From Bacteroidota bacterium (GTDB lineage Bacteria > Bacteroidota > Bacteroidia > Chitinophagales > Chitinophagaceae): DNA of 15,639 bases. This document shows positions 1-6,288 of this stretch, piece after piece. Under the pieces are notes generated by a model. That model saw only the letters and a program-made list of their open reading frames with translations. It did not search any database and was not told the origin of the DNA. A program made the position numbers and the translations under genes. The stretch lies in contig JAEZAY010000218.1 in NCBI GenBank assembly GCA_023427575.1, positions 1-15,639 of the forward strand, in the 5' to 3' direction. Positions within the stretch are counted from its first letter, which is position 1. The number at the start of each line of letters is the position of its first letter.

Positions 1-2
1 GT

Positions 3-149
3 GAATATGAAATGGAATATGATAAGCGGATCATTACCATCCGCACCGTACGGTCGGTGAAAGCCGGTGAAGAACTTTATATCAATTACAATGGAAGCTG
101 GAATAATGAAAATCCATTGTGGTTTGATACATTGGGGTCGGGGAAATAA
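3..149 (+). CDS. SET domain protein, C-terminal end (partial)
   Basis: An open frame runs in from the left edge and ends at TAA 147-149, giving about 48 residues. The visible part reads EYEMEYDKRIITIRTVRSVK, then AGEELYINYN, and ends near WNNENPLWFD. This matches the end of SET domains: a strand carrying I.I.T.R.IKAGEEL, then the conserved Y.NY segment near the substrate and cofactor pocket. SET proteins are S-adenosylmethionine-dependent protein lysine methyltransferases; stand-alone bacterial members are usually short and their substrates are mostly unknown. The start, the NHxCxPN motif and any extra domains lie outside the window, so catalytic competence cannot be judged. The gene converges on the signal peptidase gene across a repeat-rich gap. 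The family call rests on a short stretch. Confidence 0.72.
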   Translation, partial: EYEMEYDKRIITIRTVRSVKAGEELYINYNGSWNNENPLWFDTLGSGK

Positions 150-212
150 TTTTCTATTTGTCTGAAACCTGTATCAACAGTAAGTCAGGAGCAGTCATTG
201 TAAATGACCCTT

Positions 213-236
213 CCACTTTTTTTAGAAAAAAAGTGG
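213..236. repeat. Perfect 11-bp inverted repeat with a 2-nt loop
   Basis: CCACTTTTTTT (213-223) and AAAAAAAGTGG (226-236) are exact reverse complements separated by AG. It lies 64 bp after the SET gene stop, between convergent genes. An alternative stem, GGAGC (235-239) with GCTCC (251-255), overlaps its right arm. It could act as a transcription terminator or 3' RNA-stabilising hairpin, or be one copy of a dispersed intergenic repeat. The AT-rich stem lacks the GC-rich base of a classical intrinsic terminator. Confidence 0.6.
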
Positions 237-293
237 AGCAAAAAAATCGGGCTCCGGAATAAATCCTAAAAATTGAAACTTCCGGCATAAGAG

Positions 294-461
294 AATGTGC
301 TAATGTGCTAATGTGCAAATTCAAATCCGGACGGTTATATTATTTAGCAGTGACTTGTTTTTATTTTACGCCGTCCGTTTCATTTGCAGATTCGCACATT
401 ATCACATTATCACATTATCAAATTATCACATTGGCACATTGGCACATTAGCACATTATCAC
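294..461. repeat. Array of 8-bp repeats in two opposed orientations
   Basis: Three units of AATGTGCT/A lie at 294-317. Eight units of consensus (G/T)CACATT(A/G) follow at 394-457, with a partial ninth TCAC to 461; one unit (418-425) carries CAAATT instead of CACATT. The right array is the reverse complement of the left. The arms extend inwards: AATGTGC...CGGACGG (310-334) faces CCGTCCG...GCACATT (371-400). GCCGTCCGTTTCA also recurs at 370-382 and 463-475. An RNA across 294-400 could fold into a long imperfect hairpin. It is probably non-coding. Confidence 0.7.
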
Positions 462-565
462 CGCCGTCCGTTTCAATTTTCTTAACGGATTTCTTCCGAG
501 GCCCGGGGGAATACATTTTACCCGGACACTAATGAAACCAGATTAAGGGAATCCAATACAAACTG

Positions 566-2143
566 TTAATGAATTATTTTAAACAGGCGGTTCCATCGCA
601 GCCCTTTGTCTACGCTCATCCAGATCATCCAGGCTTCGCCCACCACATGGTCTTCCGGAACAAATCCCCAATAGCGGCTGTCCTGAGAGCGATGGCGGTT
701 ATCGCCCATCATCCAGTAATAATTCATTTTAAAAGTATAGGTAGAAGATTCGGTTCCGTTGATGAAAATTTTGCCATCCCTTTCTTCCCAGCTATTATTT
801 TCATAAACAAAGATCAGGCGTTTGTATAATGCGATATTTTCTGGAGTCAGCGCAATGGTAGCGCCTTTGGCAGGAACCCAAAGCGGTCCAAAATTATCGA
901 GCGACCAGGGAAACCGGCTGTCAAAAGGATATACGCCGCCATAATTATTTGTTATCTCGCGTCGCACGCTATCAACGCCCGGGATGGCTTTCAGTTTTTC
1001 CACTTCCGATTCAGTGAGATTAATCCGGTAATTGTTTGAACGCTCGTACATAAAATCGGGAGATTGTTCATCTGAATTCAGCATGATCCCCGCTTCGCGC
1101 AACTCTTCTTCCGTCAGGATCTTGTTATTGGTTTTTACAATATAATCGGTGGAAGAACCGGGTGAAATATCCCCCTTTACATTGTTGATATAAACAATTC
1201 CATCGCGAATGGTAATGGTATCGCCGGCAATGGCTACGCATCTTTTAATGTAATTCTCCCGTTTATCAACAGGCCTGGTAGTAATGCTGAACTGGTCCCA
1301 TACCGACTCGCGGGCCCGCTGCTTAGACAGGGCCAGAAGCTGCGCTTCATCCGCTACCTGATCTTTTAACTGATAATACATCCGGGCCTCTTCGCCGCGC
1401 AGAATATCATAATAGGGATTTTGGGAATCGTATTCCCGGGTAAGGGTATCCCCCGCCGGAAAATTAAAAACGACCACATCATTTCTTTTAACCGGAGCGG
1501 CAAACCATCTTGTATAAGGCAGGCGGATGGCTTCGGTATACGATTTAGTATTAAAAAAGGGAACCGTATGATGAACGAAAGGAACCGCCAGCGGGGTATT
1601 GGGGATCCTCGGACCATAACTCAGTTTTGAAACAAAGAGAAAATCATTTACCAGAAGGGTTTTTTCCATTGAACCCGTCGGAATGGTGTACGCTTCAAAA
1701 ACAAAAATCCGGATAAGCGTTGCCGCTACAATGGCAAATACAGCGGCATCTACCCATTCCCGTATGGCCGATTTCTTATGTTGCTTAACGATCTGCGGAC
1801 CAATGTACTTTTCTTTATCACTATAGCCAAGGTAAGGCATGTACAGAAAGGAAGCAAAGGCGGTGAGGGCATGATCCAGCAGACTGAATTTCCCAAACAG
1901 TTTTACAAATTCAATCAGCAGCCAGATGCTGATGAACCAGCCGGCTACGGGAATGAACTGCCAGAAAAACCAGTGTTTCCGGATTTGTGCAAGTTTCACA
2001 ATCTCCCATGTATTCAAAAAGGGAACCCATGCTTTCCAGGCAGGTACTCCCGCCTTCTGGAACATCTTGTACATTCCCGGTGCCGGAAGAAAAACGATCA
2101 AAACGGAAATCAGAATCAGAACAAACAATTCATGCAGGCTCAT
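566..2143 (-). CDS. lepB: Signal peptidase I with N-terminal DUF5684-like membrane domain
   Basis: This 525-aa protein is a type I signal peptidase (peptidase family S26), which removes signal peptides from Sec- and Tat-exported proteins at the outer face of the inner membrane. Residues 1-110 form a hydrophobic domain with several membrane segments (about 5-22, 59-82, 90-106) resembling DUF5684. A further membrane anchor at about 131-150 precedes the catalytic region. The nucleophile is Ser158 in IPTGSM; the general base is Lys300 in YIKRCVAIAGD; the late box MGDNR lies at 479-483, followed by SQDSRYWGFVP. Ser-Lys spacing is 142 residues, against about 55 in the E. coli enzyme, so a large insertion lies between the boxes, including a charged stretch at about 238-285. 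Enlarged enzymes are usual in Bacteroidota. The ATG at 2143 has no Shine-Dalgarno. Confidence 0.93.
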   Translation of the reverse strand: MSLHELFVLILISVLIVFLPAPGMYKMFQKAGVPAWKAWVPFLNTWEIVKLAQIRKHWFFWQFIPVAGWFISIWLLIEFVKLFGKFSLLDHALTAFASFLYMPYLGYSDKEKYIGPQIVKQHKKSAIREWVDAAVFAIVAATLIRIFVFEAYTIPTGSMEKTLLVNDFLFVSKLSYGPRIPNTPLAVPFVHHTVPFFNTKSYTEAIRLPYTRWFAAPVKRNDVVVFNFPAGDTLTREYDSQNPYYDILRGEEARMYYQLKDQVADEAQLLALSKQRARESVWDQFSITTRPVDKRENYIKRCVAIAGDTITIRDGIVYINNVKGDISPGSSTDYIVKTNNKILTEEELREAGIMLNSDEQSPDFMYERSNNYRINLTESEVEKLKAIPGVDSVRREITNNYGGVYPFDSRFPWSLDNFGPLWVPAKGATIALTPENIALYKRLIFVYENNSWEERDGKIFINGTESSTYTFKMNYYWMMGDNRHRSQDSRYWGFVPEDHVVGEAWMIWMSVDKGLRWNRLFKIIH

Positions 2144-2165
2144 TCAGGGACTTTTAAAATTCGGG

Positions 2166-2173
2166 CAAAAATA
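2166..2173 (-). promoter_or_regulatory. Candidate -7 element for lepB
   Basis: The minus strand reads TATTTTTG, fitting the Bacteroidota -7 consensus TANNTTTG, about 22 bp upstream of the lepB ATG. No good TTG stands 19-21 bp further upstream, so the call rests on one box. Confidence 0.3.
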
Positions 2174-2348
2174 CCATAATAATTCAGACAGTGTTTATCG
2201 ATAAAAGTTTCAGGCAAATAAGATTCATTACCCGGACACCCATGCCTCGGTTCTTATACCCTGTTATCCGTACCGGAACTTTCTTTTCTGAACCCTTACC
2301 ATCATCTGTATCGGAAATCTGTAAATATTACCATTTCATTCAACGGAA

Positions 2349-2370
2349 AATTGCTAAAGAATTGCTAAAG
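2349..2370. repeat. Perfect tandem duplication of an 11-mer
   Basis: AATTGCTAAAG occurs twice without a gap, at 2349-2359 and 2360-2370, 19 bp beyond the hydrolase stop codon. It is probably a replication-slippage product; no function is suggested. Confidence 0.6.
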
Positions 2371-2388
2371 CCGGTTCAGCACCTGCGG

Positions 2389-3051
2389 TTACCGGCAAAT
2401 ATTTTCTTCAAGAATCCGGTTGATCTGTTCGGATTTATTCATGATCATAAAATGTCCTCCACCTTCAATAACATGAGTTGGTTTTATATTCCGGATGGGA
2501 AAAATATGATCATCGGTTCCATGAATATGGATCCATTCCGGTGGAAGCCATTGATTGGAATAATTCAACACATGGTTAAGCGACCATTTAAGGTAGAAGG
2601 GATCAACTGTATCGCGGTATTCGTTTGCCATTCGTTTTTCTTCTTCTGTTTTTGCGCCTAAAAAATAATTCTGCACAGGCCGGATCGCTTTCAGCGCTTT
2701 AAACTTATGAAGCGGCTGCGAAGGCAGGGCTTTTTGTAGCCTTAGCAAACCGCAGGTCTTCATCCATAAAGGAAGTTCTTTTTCCGACTTGATACTTGAA
2801 ATAAGGATCAGTTTGGAAACGGGAATGATCCGGGAGATTTCGAGTGCCATCATTCCTCCGAACGATAATCCGCAAAGAACGGGGTTCTTCTCCTGCACGG
2901 CTCCGCTCATTCTTGCCGCATACGAAGAAAGCGTTTCACCGGGCTCCGGGCTCAGCCAGTTTATGAATTTAAATTTCGCTCCCTGAACCGATAAATTTTT
3001 AAACACGCGCTCATCCGCTCCCAACCCACTGATACAATAAACCGTTCTCAT
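2389..3051 (-). CDS. Small alpha/beta hydrolase
   Basis: This 220-aa protein has the alpha/beta-hydrolase fold. It opens with a short strand and an oxyanion-type turn, MRTVYCISGLGADERVF. The nucleophile elbow is GLSFGG, with Ser63. The acid is Asp180 or Asp181 in HIHGTDDHIFP, and the base is His200 in GGGHFMIM. It is shorter than the usual 250-280 residues, with a small cap at about 95-160, and has no signal peptide, so it should be cytosolic. The substrate cannot be told; an esterase or thioesterase-like role is possible. It starts 3 nt after the stop of the upstream response regulator, so the two are almost certainly co-transcribed and perhaps translationally coupled. The ATG at 3051 is the only reasonable start. 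No clear terminator follows it. Confidence 0.85.
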   Translation of the reverse strand: MRTVYCISGLGADERVFKNLSVQGAKFKFINWLSPEPGETLSSYAARMSGAVQEKNPVLCGLSFGGMMALEISRIIPVSKLILISSIKSEKELPLWMKTCGLLRLQKALPSQPLHKFKALKAIRPVQNYFLGAKTEEEKRMANEYRDTVDPFYLKWSLNHVLNYSNQWLPPEWIHIHGTDDHIFPIRNIKPTHVIEGGGHFMIMNKSEQINRILEENICR

Positions 3052-3054
3052 TCA

Positions 3055-4218
3055 CTATTGTTTCGGAAGTACGTATGTATTAATATCTTCGCGGCGGATC
3101 TCCTTGCCAGACAAAATCACCAGTCTTTCAACCACATTTCTCAGTTCCCGGATATTGCCGGTCCAGTTATATTCCTTTAACGCATCGAGGGCGGCGGGTT
3201 CAATGGATTTTTTTACAATTCCATAATCGGAACACACATCGCTCAGAAACTTTTCAACCAGCAGGGGAATGTCCGCCCGGCGATCGTTCAGTGATGGCAC
3301 GTGGATAATGATCACACTTAAACGATGGTAAAGGTCGAGCCTGAAGTTTTTATCTTCCACTTCTTTCAGCAAATCTTTATTAGTGGCTGCAATCACCCGA
3401 ACATCCACATTGATATCTTTATCGCCGCCAACACGCGAAATTTTGCCTTCCTGCAAAGCCCTTAACACTTTGGCCTGGGCGCTCAAACTCATATCACCGA
3501 TCTCATCCAGAAAGAGCGTACCCGAATGCGCCTGTTCAAACTTGCCGATCCGCTGTTTAACCGCAGACGTGAATGATCCTTTTTCATGACCGAATAGCTC
3601 ACTTTCAATGAGCTCACTGGGTATGGCGGCGCAGTTCACTTCCACCAGCGGGCCTGCCGCCCGATTGCTTTTTTCATGCACCCATCTGGCTACCAGCTCC
3701 TTTCCCACTCCGTTCTCACCCGTGATCAGAATCCGGGCATCGGTGGGGGCCACCTTATCGATGGTTTCCCGGATATGCTGCATCGGATTTGATTCTCCGA
3801 TCATCTCATCCACTTTGCTGACCTTTCGTTTCAGTACCCTTGTTTCAGCTACCAGATTGGTTTTGTCTTTCGCATTCCGGATCGTGATCAGCAAGCGGTT
3901 CAGATCCGGTGGCTTCGCGATATAATCATAGGCGCCTTTCTTAACCGCTTCTACGGCGGTTTCAATCGTACCATGACCCGAGATCATGATAATAGGAACA
4001 TCGGCATTTATCTCCCTTACTTTATCCAGAAACTCAATGCCATCCAGCTTTGGCATTTTGATATCGCATAAAACCACATCATAGGTTTTATCGCGGAATT
4101 TTTTCAGTCCTTCTTCTCCATCACTGGCTTCATCTATTTTATACCCTTCGTACGAAAGAATTTCGCTTAATGTTTTCCGTATGGCCTTTTCATCATCTAT
4201 GATTAAAATATTCGACAT
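3055..4218 (-). CDS. NtrC-family sigma-54-type response regulator without HTH domain
   Basis: This 387-aa protein has two domains. Residues 1-120 are a receiver domain with acidic pocket Asp8/Asp9, phosphoacceptor Asp52, Ser80 and Lys102. Residues 138-365 are an AAA+ sigma-54-interaction domain with Walker A GENGVGKE (167-174), Walker B LFLDEIGD (235-242), likely arginine fingers Arg293/Arg299 and sensor II GNIRELRN. The sigma-54 contact loop, normally GAFTGA, is GSFTSA (214-219), keeping the key Phe-Thr. The protein ends about 20 residues after the AAA+ domain at LPKQ, so the Fis-type DNA-binding helix-turn-helix of NtrC, AtoC or ZraR is absent. It may work without site-specific enhancer binding, as described for H. 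pylori FlgR, or need a partner. No histidine kinase is in the window. The hydrolase gene follows 3 nt after its TAG stop. Confidence 0.92.
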   Translation of the reverse strand: MSNILIIDDEKAIRKTLSEILSYEGYKIDEASDGEEGLKKFRDKTYDVVLCDIKMPKLDGIEFLDKVREINADVPIIMISGHGTIETAVEAVKKGAYDYIAKPPDLNRLLITIRNAKDKTNLVAETRVLKRKVSKVDEMIGESNPMQHIRETIDKVAPTDARILITGENGVGKELVARWVHEKSNRAAGPLVEVNCAAIPSELIESELFGHEKGSFTSAVKQRIGKFEQAHSGTLFLDEIGDMSLSAQAKVLRALQEGKISRVGGDKDINVDVRVIAATNKDLLKEVEDKNFRLDLYHRLSVIIIHVPSLNDRRADIPLLVEKFLSDVCSDYGIVKKSIEPAALDALKEYNWTGNIRELRNVVERLVILSGKEIRREDINTYVLPKQ

Positions 4219-4254
4219 AAAATTTTTATCTGTTCTTTATTGTTAATAGATGTA

Positions 4255-4279
4255 TTGCCGGCAAAATTAAATGCCGCAA
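4255..4279 (-). promoter_or_regulatory. Candidate promoter and operator for the response regulator
   Basis: The minus strand reads TAATTTTG at 4269-4262, matching TANNTTTG, about 44 bp upstream of the ATG. It overlaps the 10-bp palindrome TTGCCGGCAA (4255-4264). A near direct repeat, TGCCGCAA, lies at 4272-4279. The palindrome sits where transcription would start, so repressor or autoregulator binding is possible. A -33 TTG is not evident. Confidence 0.35.
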
Positions 4280-4534
4280 TCGAACCGAAGCAGGAATTAT
4301 TTTTACCAATTCTATGCACTTTTTCAGAAATCCGGGCTAATAGAAAACCATTAATTCCCAGGAATATTGTACCGATACCTGGCTGGTTCGATAAAAAAAG
4401 CGAAATGGCAAGAGTTGGGTTTTTCCTTAAGCAATTTGTGTTTTGCCTTGGATATCAACGATTTAATTTGTTCCGCAGCCTCAATAGTTGCTGAAAATAC
4501 GATTAAAAAGCGGATTCTGCCCCGTACTATTACC

Positions 4535-4564
4535 TTGCAAATGCCTGAATGGAAAACTAATTTG
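4535..4564 (+). promoter_or_regulatory. Candidate promoter for the 46-codon ORF
   Basis: TTG (4535-4537), 20 bp, then TAATTTG (4558-4564) resembles the Bacteroidota TTG-N20-TANNTTTG promoter, but the -7 box is one base short. It lies about 41 bp upstream of the ATG at 4606. Confidence 0.25.
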
Positions 4565-4605
4565 CAGTCCGGTATCTATGAAAAATTAACTCCAAAAAAC
4601 AACCT

Positions 4606-4746
4606 ATGAGAGCAGATCTACATGTTCAATCATCTCCTGCCATTGGAAATACCGTTCTAAAACTGGCATTTCTCGGAGCGATTTTATTAAGCTGTGTATA
4701 TGGGGTGCTGAAATTGTTTGCAAGCGCAATCGCGGTCTTTCAGTAA
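4606..4746 (+). CDS. 46-aa single-pass membrane peptide, function unknown
   Basis: ATG at 4606 to TAA at 4744-4746 encodes 46 residues. The first 14 (MRADLHVQSSPAIG) are polar. The rest is one hydrophobic helix of about 25 residues with GAILLSCVYG in the middle, ending near AVFQ. Support is contextual: the stop lies 22 bp before a strong intrinsic terminator, and a candidate promoter lies just upstream. LLSC resembles a lipobox, but the charge pattern does not make a clear lipoprotein signal. I recognise no family. It could be a small inner-membrane protein or a chance ORF. Confidence 0.45.
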   Translation: MRADLHVQSSPAIGNTVLKLAFLGAILLSCVYGVLKLFASAIAVFQ

Positions 4747-4762
4747 TTGCGTTTGTCTGACT

Positions 4763-4790
4763 AAAAAAGCCGGGAGCAATCCCGGCCTTT
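4763..4790. terminator. Bidirectional intrinsic terminator
   Basis: GCCGGGA (4769-4775) and TCCCGGC (4780-4786) form a perfect 7-bp stem around a GCAA tetraloop. A-rich sequence on the left and CTTTTAT on the right give U-runs in both directions; the minus-strand run is six T. It would end transcription of pdhB from the right and of the 46-codon ORF from the left. Confidence 0.88.
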
Positions 4791-4804
4791 TATATGTTTT
4801 GCAT

Positions 4805-4823
4805 GAACCGGAGATGCCGGTTC
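4805..4823. repeat. 3'-end hairpin downstream of pdhB
   Basis: GAACCGG (4805-4811) and CCGGTTC (4817-4823) form a perfect 7-bp stem with a 5-nt loop, 13 bp beyond the pdhB stop and before the stronger terminator. With no U-run, it may protect the 3' end of the message rather than terminate. Confidence 0.5.
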
Positions 4824-4836
4824 TTCCACGCGTTTA

Positions 4837-5823
4837 TTATTTTCTCATATACATTACTTCTTTCACCAGTTTTACGGTGCGTGCAACATCCGGTAATGCA
4901 AGCGCTACCAGATTGGGCGCATAGTGCAAAGGCGCATCCGCGGCGGTTATCCGACGGATTGGTGCATCCAGATAATCAAATGCTTCCTTCTGAATCCGGT
5001 AAGAAATTTCAGATGAGATCGAACACATCGGCCATTGTTCTTCTACAATTACAAGCCGGTTTGTTTTCTTAACGCTTTCAACGATCGTGTACCAGTCGAG
5101 CGGGCGTATGGTTCTAAGATCGATCACTTCCGCGCTCACGCCTTCTTTTTCCAGTTCTGCGGCGGCTCCCAATGCCACTTTCATCATTTTGTTATAAGAA
5201 ACGATGGTAACATCGGTCCCTGGTTTTTTGATATCAGCCTTACCAATCGGGATCAGGTATTCTTCTTCCGGAACCTCTCCTTTTTCACCGTACATAACCT
5301 CGCTTTCCATAAAGATCACCGGATCTTCATCGCGGATGGCTGATTTAAGCAATCCCTTCGCATCGTACGGGTTTGAAGGAGAAATTACTTTTATGCCGGG
5401 TATGTTCGCATAATAACTTTCGAATGCAGTTGAGTGCTGGGCTCCTAACTGGCCGGCAGAACCATTGGCGCCGCGGAACACAATCGGGCATCCGATCTGG
5501 CCTCCGCTCATTGCCAGCATTTTGGAAGCAGTATTCAGGATCTGGTCCAGGGCCAGCACGGCAAAGTTCCAGGTCATGTATTCAACTATAGGACGAAGTC
5601 CGTTCTGTGCCGCACCTACAGCTACCGCCGTAAATCCAAGCTCTGAAATCGGAGTATCAATTACTCTTTTCGGGCCAAATTCATCCAGCATACCCTGGCT
5701 TACCTTATAGGCACCATTGTATTCCGCTACTTCTTCACCCATTAAAAAAACATTTTCATCCCTTCTCATCTCCTCATTCATCGCCTCCCTCAGGGCTTCC
5801 CGAAAAGCTATTGATCTAGACAT
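4837..5823 (-). CDS. pdhB: Pyruvate dehydrogenase E1 component, beta subunit
   Basis: This 328-aa protein is the E1 beta subunit of the pyruvate dehydrogenase complex, which with E1 alpha and thiamine diphosphate decarboxylates pyruvate and acetylates the E2 lipoyl arm. It closely resembles mitochondrial E1 beta: GEEVAEYNGAYKVSQGM (29-45) with the glutamate that contacts the thiazolium cofactor, DTPISELGF (56-64), IVFRGANG (114-121), the AQHS active-site histidine His130, SAIRDEDPV, and DLRTIRPLD in the C-terminal transketolase-type domain. An upstream in-frame TTG at 5877 would add 18 residues, but that TTG is the -33 element of the promoter, so the ATG at 5823 is chosen. E1 alpha (pdhA) is not adjacent, so the subunits are encoded apart. 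A branched-chain 2-oxoacid E1 beta is the alternative, less likely by sequence. Confidence 0.93.
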   Translation of the reverse strand: MSRSIAFREALREAMNEEMRRDENVFLMGEEVAEYNGAYKVSQGMLDEFGPKRVIDTPISELGFTAVAVGAAQNGLRPIVEYMTWNFAVLALDQILNTASKMLAMSGGQIGCPIVFRGANGSAGQLGAQHSTAFESYYANIPGIKVISPSNPYDAKGLLKSAIRDEDPVIFMESEVMYGEKGEVPEEEYLIPIGKADIKKPGTDVTIVSYNKMMKVALGAAAELEKEGVSAEVIDLRTIRPLDWYTIVESVKKTNRLVIVEEQWPMCSISSEISYRIQKEAFDYLDAPIRRITAADAPLHYAPNLVALALPDVARTVKLVKEVMYMRK

Positions 5824-5846
5824 CCTGCAGTTTTTAAATTGACGGG

Positions 5847-5878
5847 CAAAATTATTGGTTGCCGGGGAGATTAACAAA
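5847..5878 (-). promoter_or_regulatory. Bacteroidota-type promoter of pdhB
   Basis: On the minus strand TTTG (5878-5875) is followed by exactly 20 bp and TAATTTTG (5854-5847), a full match to TTTG-N19-21-TANNTTTG. Transcription would start about 15-20 bp before the ATG at 5823, giving a short leader. It excludes the longer start at TTG 5877. Confidence 0.7.
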
Positions 5879-6288
5879 GAAGAATTTCAGATTCTTTTAA
5901 AGCCTCCCCGGAGTTTAAGGTCTGAATTGCCGGTCTTTAGATATTAAATGCGTCTATTTTTCACCGGCAGCCAATCTTTCGCGATTTATTTTCAAAAGGC
6001 GTAATAATGTTAAATTCTGATTTAAATGGCGGGATTTTTTAATCCCGGTAAACTTTATCGTGTTTTTAGCCGTTTATTGTGGTATGAACATATTCATCGA
6101 ACTGATTCGTTCCCTGCTTCGTTTTGCGAATTCTATCTGGCCGATGGCGCCAAAAAAGCTGGAACCCGTGCGCCTGCATTCTCCCAATCGTTTTCTGACG
6201 AAATCATTTCCCGTCAAAAAGGGGAACAGTCCGTACTGAACAGTTTGGGGATTTATTCGAATTAACCCGGCATATCGACAGTGGAAGG
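5879..6288. other. Intergenic region between thiolase and pdhB
   Basis: About 410 bp upstream of the pdhB promoter and downstream of the thiolase stop. It holds one weak small ORF (6084-6239) and a small inverted repeat, GGGATT (6031-6036) with AATCCC (6041-6046), without a U-run on either strand. No clear terminator for the thiolase gene is seen. Confidence 0.5.
6084..6239 (+). CDS. Possible 51-aa basic protein, weak call
   Basis: ATG 6084 to TGA 6237-6239 encodes 51 residues: an amphipathic or hydrophobic start (MNIFIELIRSLLRFANSIWP) followed by a basic tail with six lysines and three arginines. Of the overlapping frames its codon choice looks most like that of the neighbouring genes, and it has an ATG, but there is no recognised family, no convincing promoter and no ribosome-binding site. 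It may be a small membrane-associated protein or a chance ORF. Confidence 0.25.
   Translation: MNIFIELIRSLLRFANSIWPMAPKKLEPVRLHSPNRFLTKSFPVKKGNSPY

Larger units (their letters stand above)
150..565. other. Repeat-rich intergenic gap between convergent genes
   Basis: No convincing gene is present. An open frame at 305-532 is made mostly of the 8-bp repeats and reads as low-complexity THI/TLSHYQI-like peptide. The gap holds the 213-236 palindrome and the 294-461 inverted array. Since the SET gene (plus) and the signal peptidase gene (minus) both end here, transcription termination or 3'-end processing is the simplest role. Confidence 0.6.
4219..4605. other. Intergenic region upstream of the response regulator
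   Basis: No gene is supported in this 387-bp gap. It holds the candidate response-regulator promoter at the left and a candidate promoter for the 46-codon ORF at the right. A plus-strand frame of 80 codons (TTG start at 4367) ends in an ATGA overlap with the small ORF. A minus-strand frame (4351-4575) has no ATG or GTG. Both are weak; neither resembles a known family. Confidence 0.5.

Noticed and set aside
294..461. Short regularly spaced repeats, as in a CRISPR array
   Set aside because: The unit is 8 bp and contiguous with no unique spacers, and the array changes orientation; it is a minisatellite-like element.
305..532. 75-codon plus-strand frame across the repeats
   Set aside because: Its peptide is mostly a translation of the 8-bp repeats with no family resemblance.
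518..2239. 12-mer TTACCCGGACAC on both sides of lepB (518-529 and 2228-2239), like target-site duplications
   Set aside because: A few 12-mer repeats are expected by chance in a window this size, and no mobile-element gene or terminal inverted repeat accompanies them.
2191..2661. 156-codon plus-strand frame overlapping the hydrolase gene
   Set aside because: It is antisense to a gene with clear catalytic motifs, has a non-ATG start and ends in a phenylalanine-rich low-complexity stretch.
4240..4290. Sigma-54 promoter-like GG...GC pair upstream of the response regulator
   Set aside because: The distance between the GG and GC dinucleotides is one base too long and the rest of the consensus is poor; the TANNTTTG box fits better.
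4351..4575. Minus-strand open frame, about 75 codons, with an amphipathic helix-like stretch
   Set aside because: It has no ATG or GTG start between its bounding stops; only a late TTG is available. It could be a decayed remnant but evidence is too thin.
4367..4609. 80-codon plus-strand frame ending in an ATGA overlap with the 46-codon ORF
   Set aside because: It needs a TTG start, covers the candidate promoters of both neighbours and resembles no family. The ATGA overlap is the only point in its favour.
6031..6046. GGGATT-TTTT-AATCCC as a terminator of the thiolase gene
   Set aside because: The stem is only 6 bp and neither strand has a U-run after it; it is also far from the thiolase stop.
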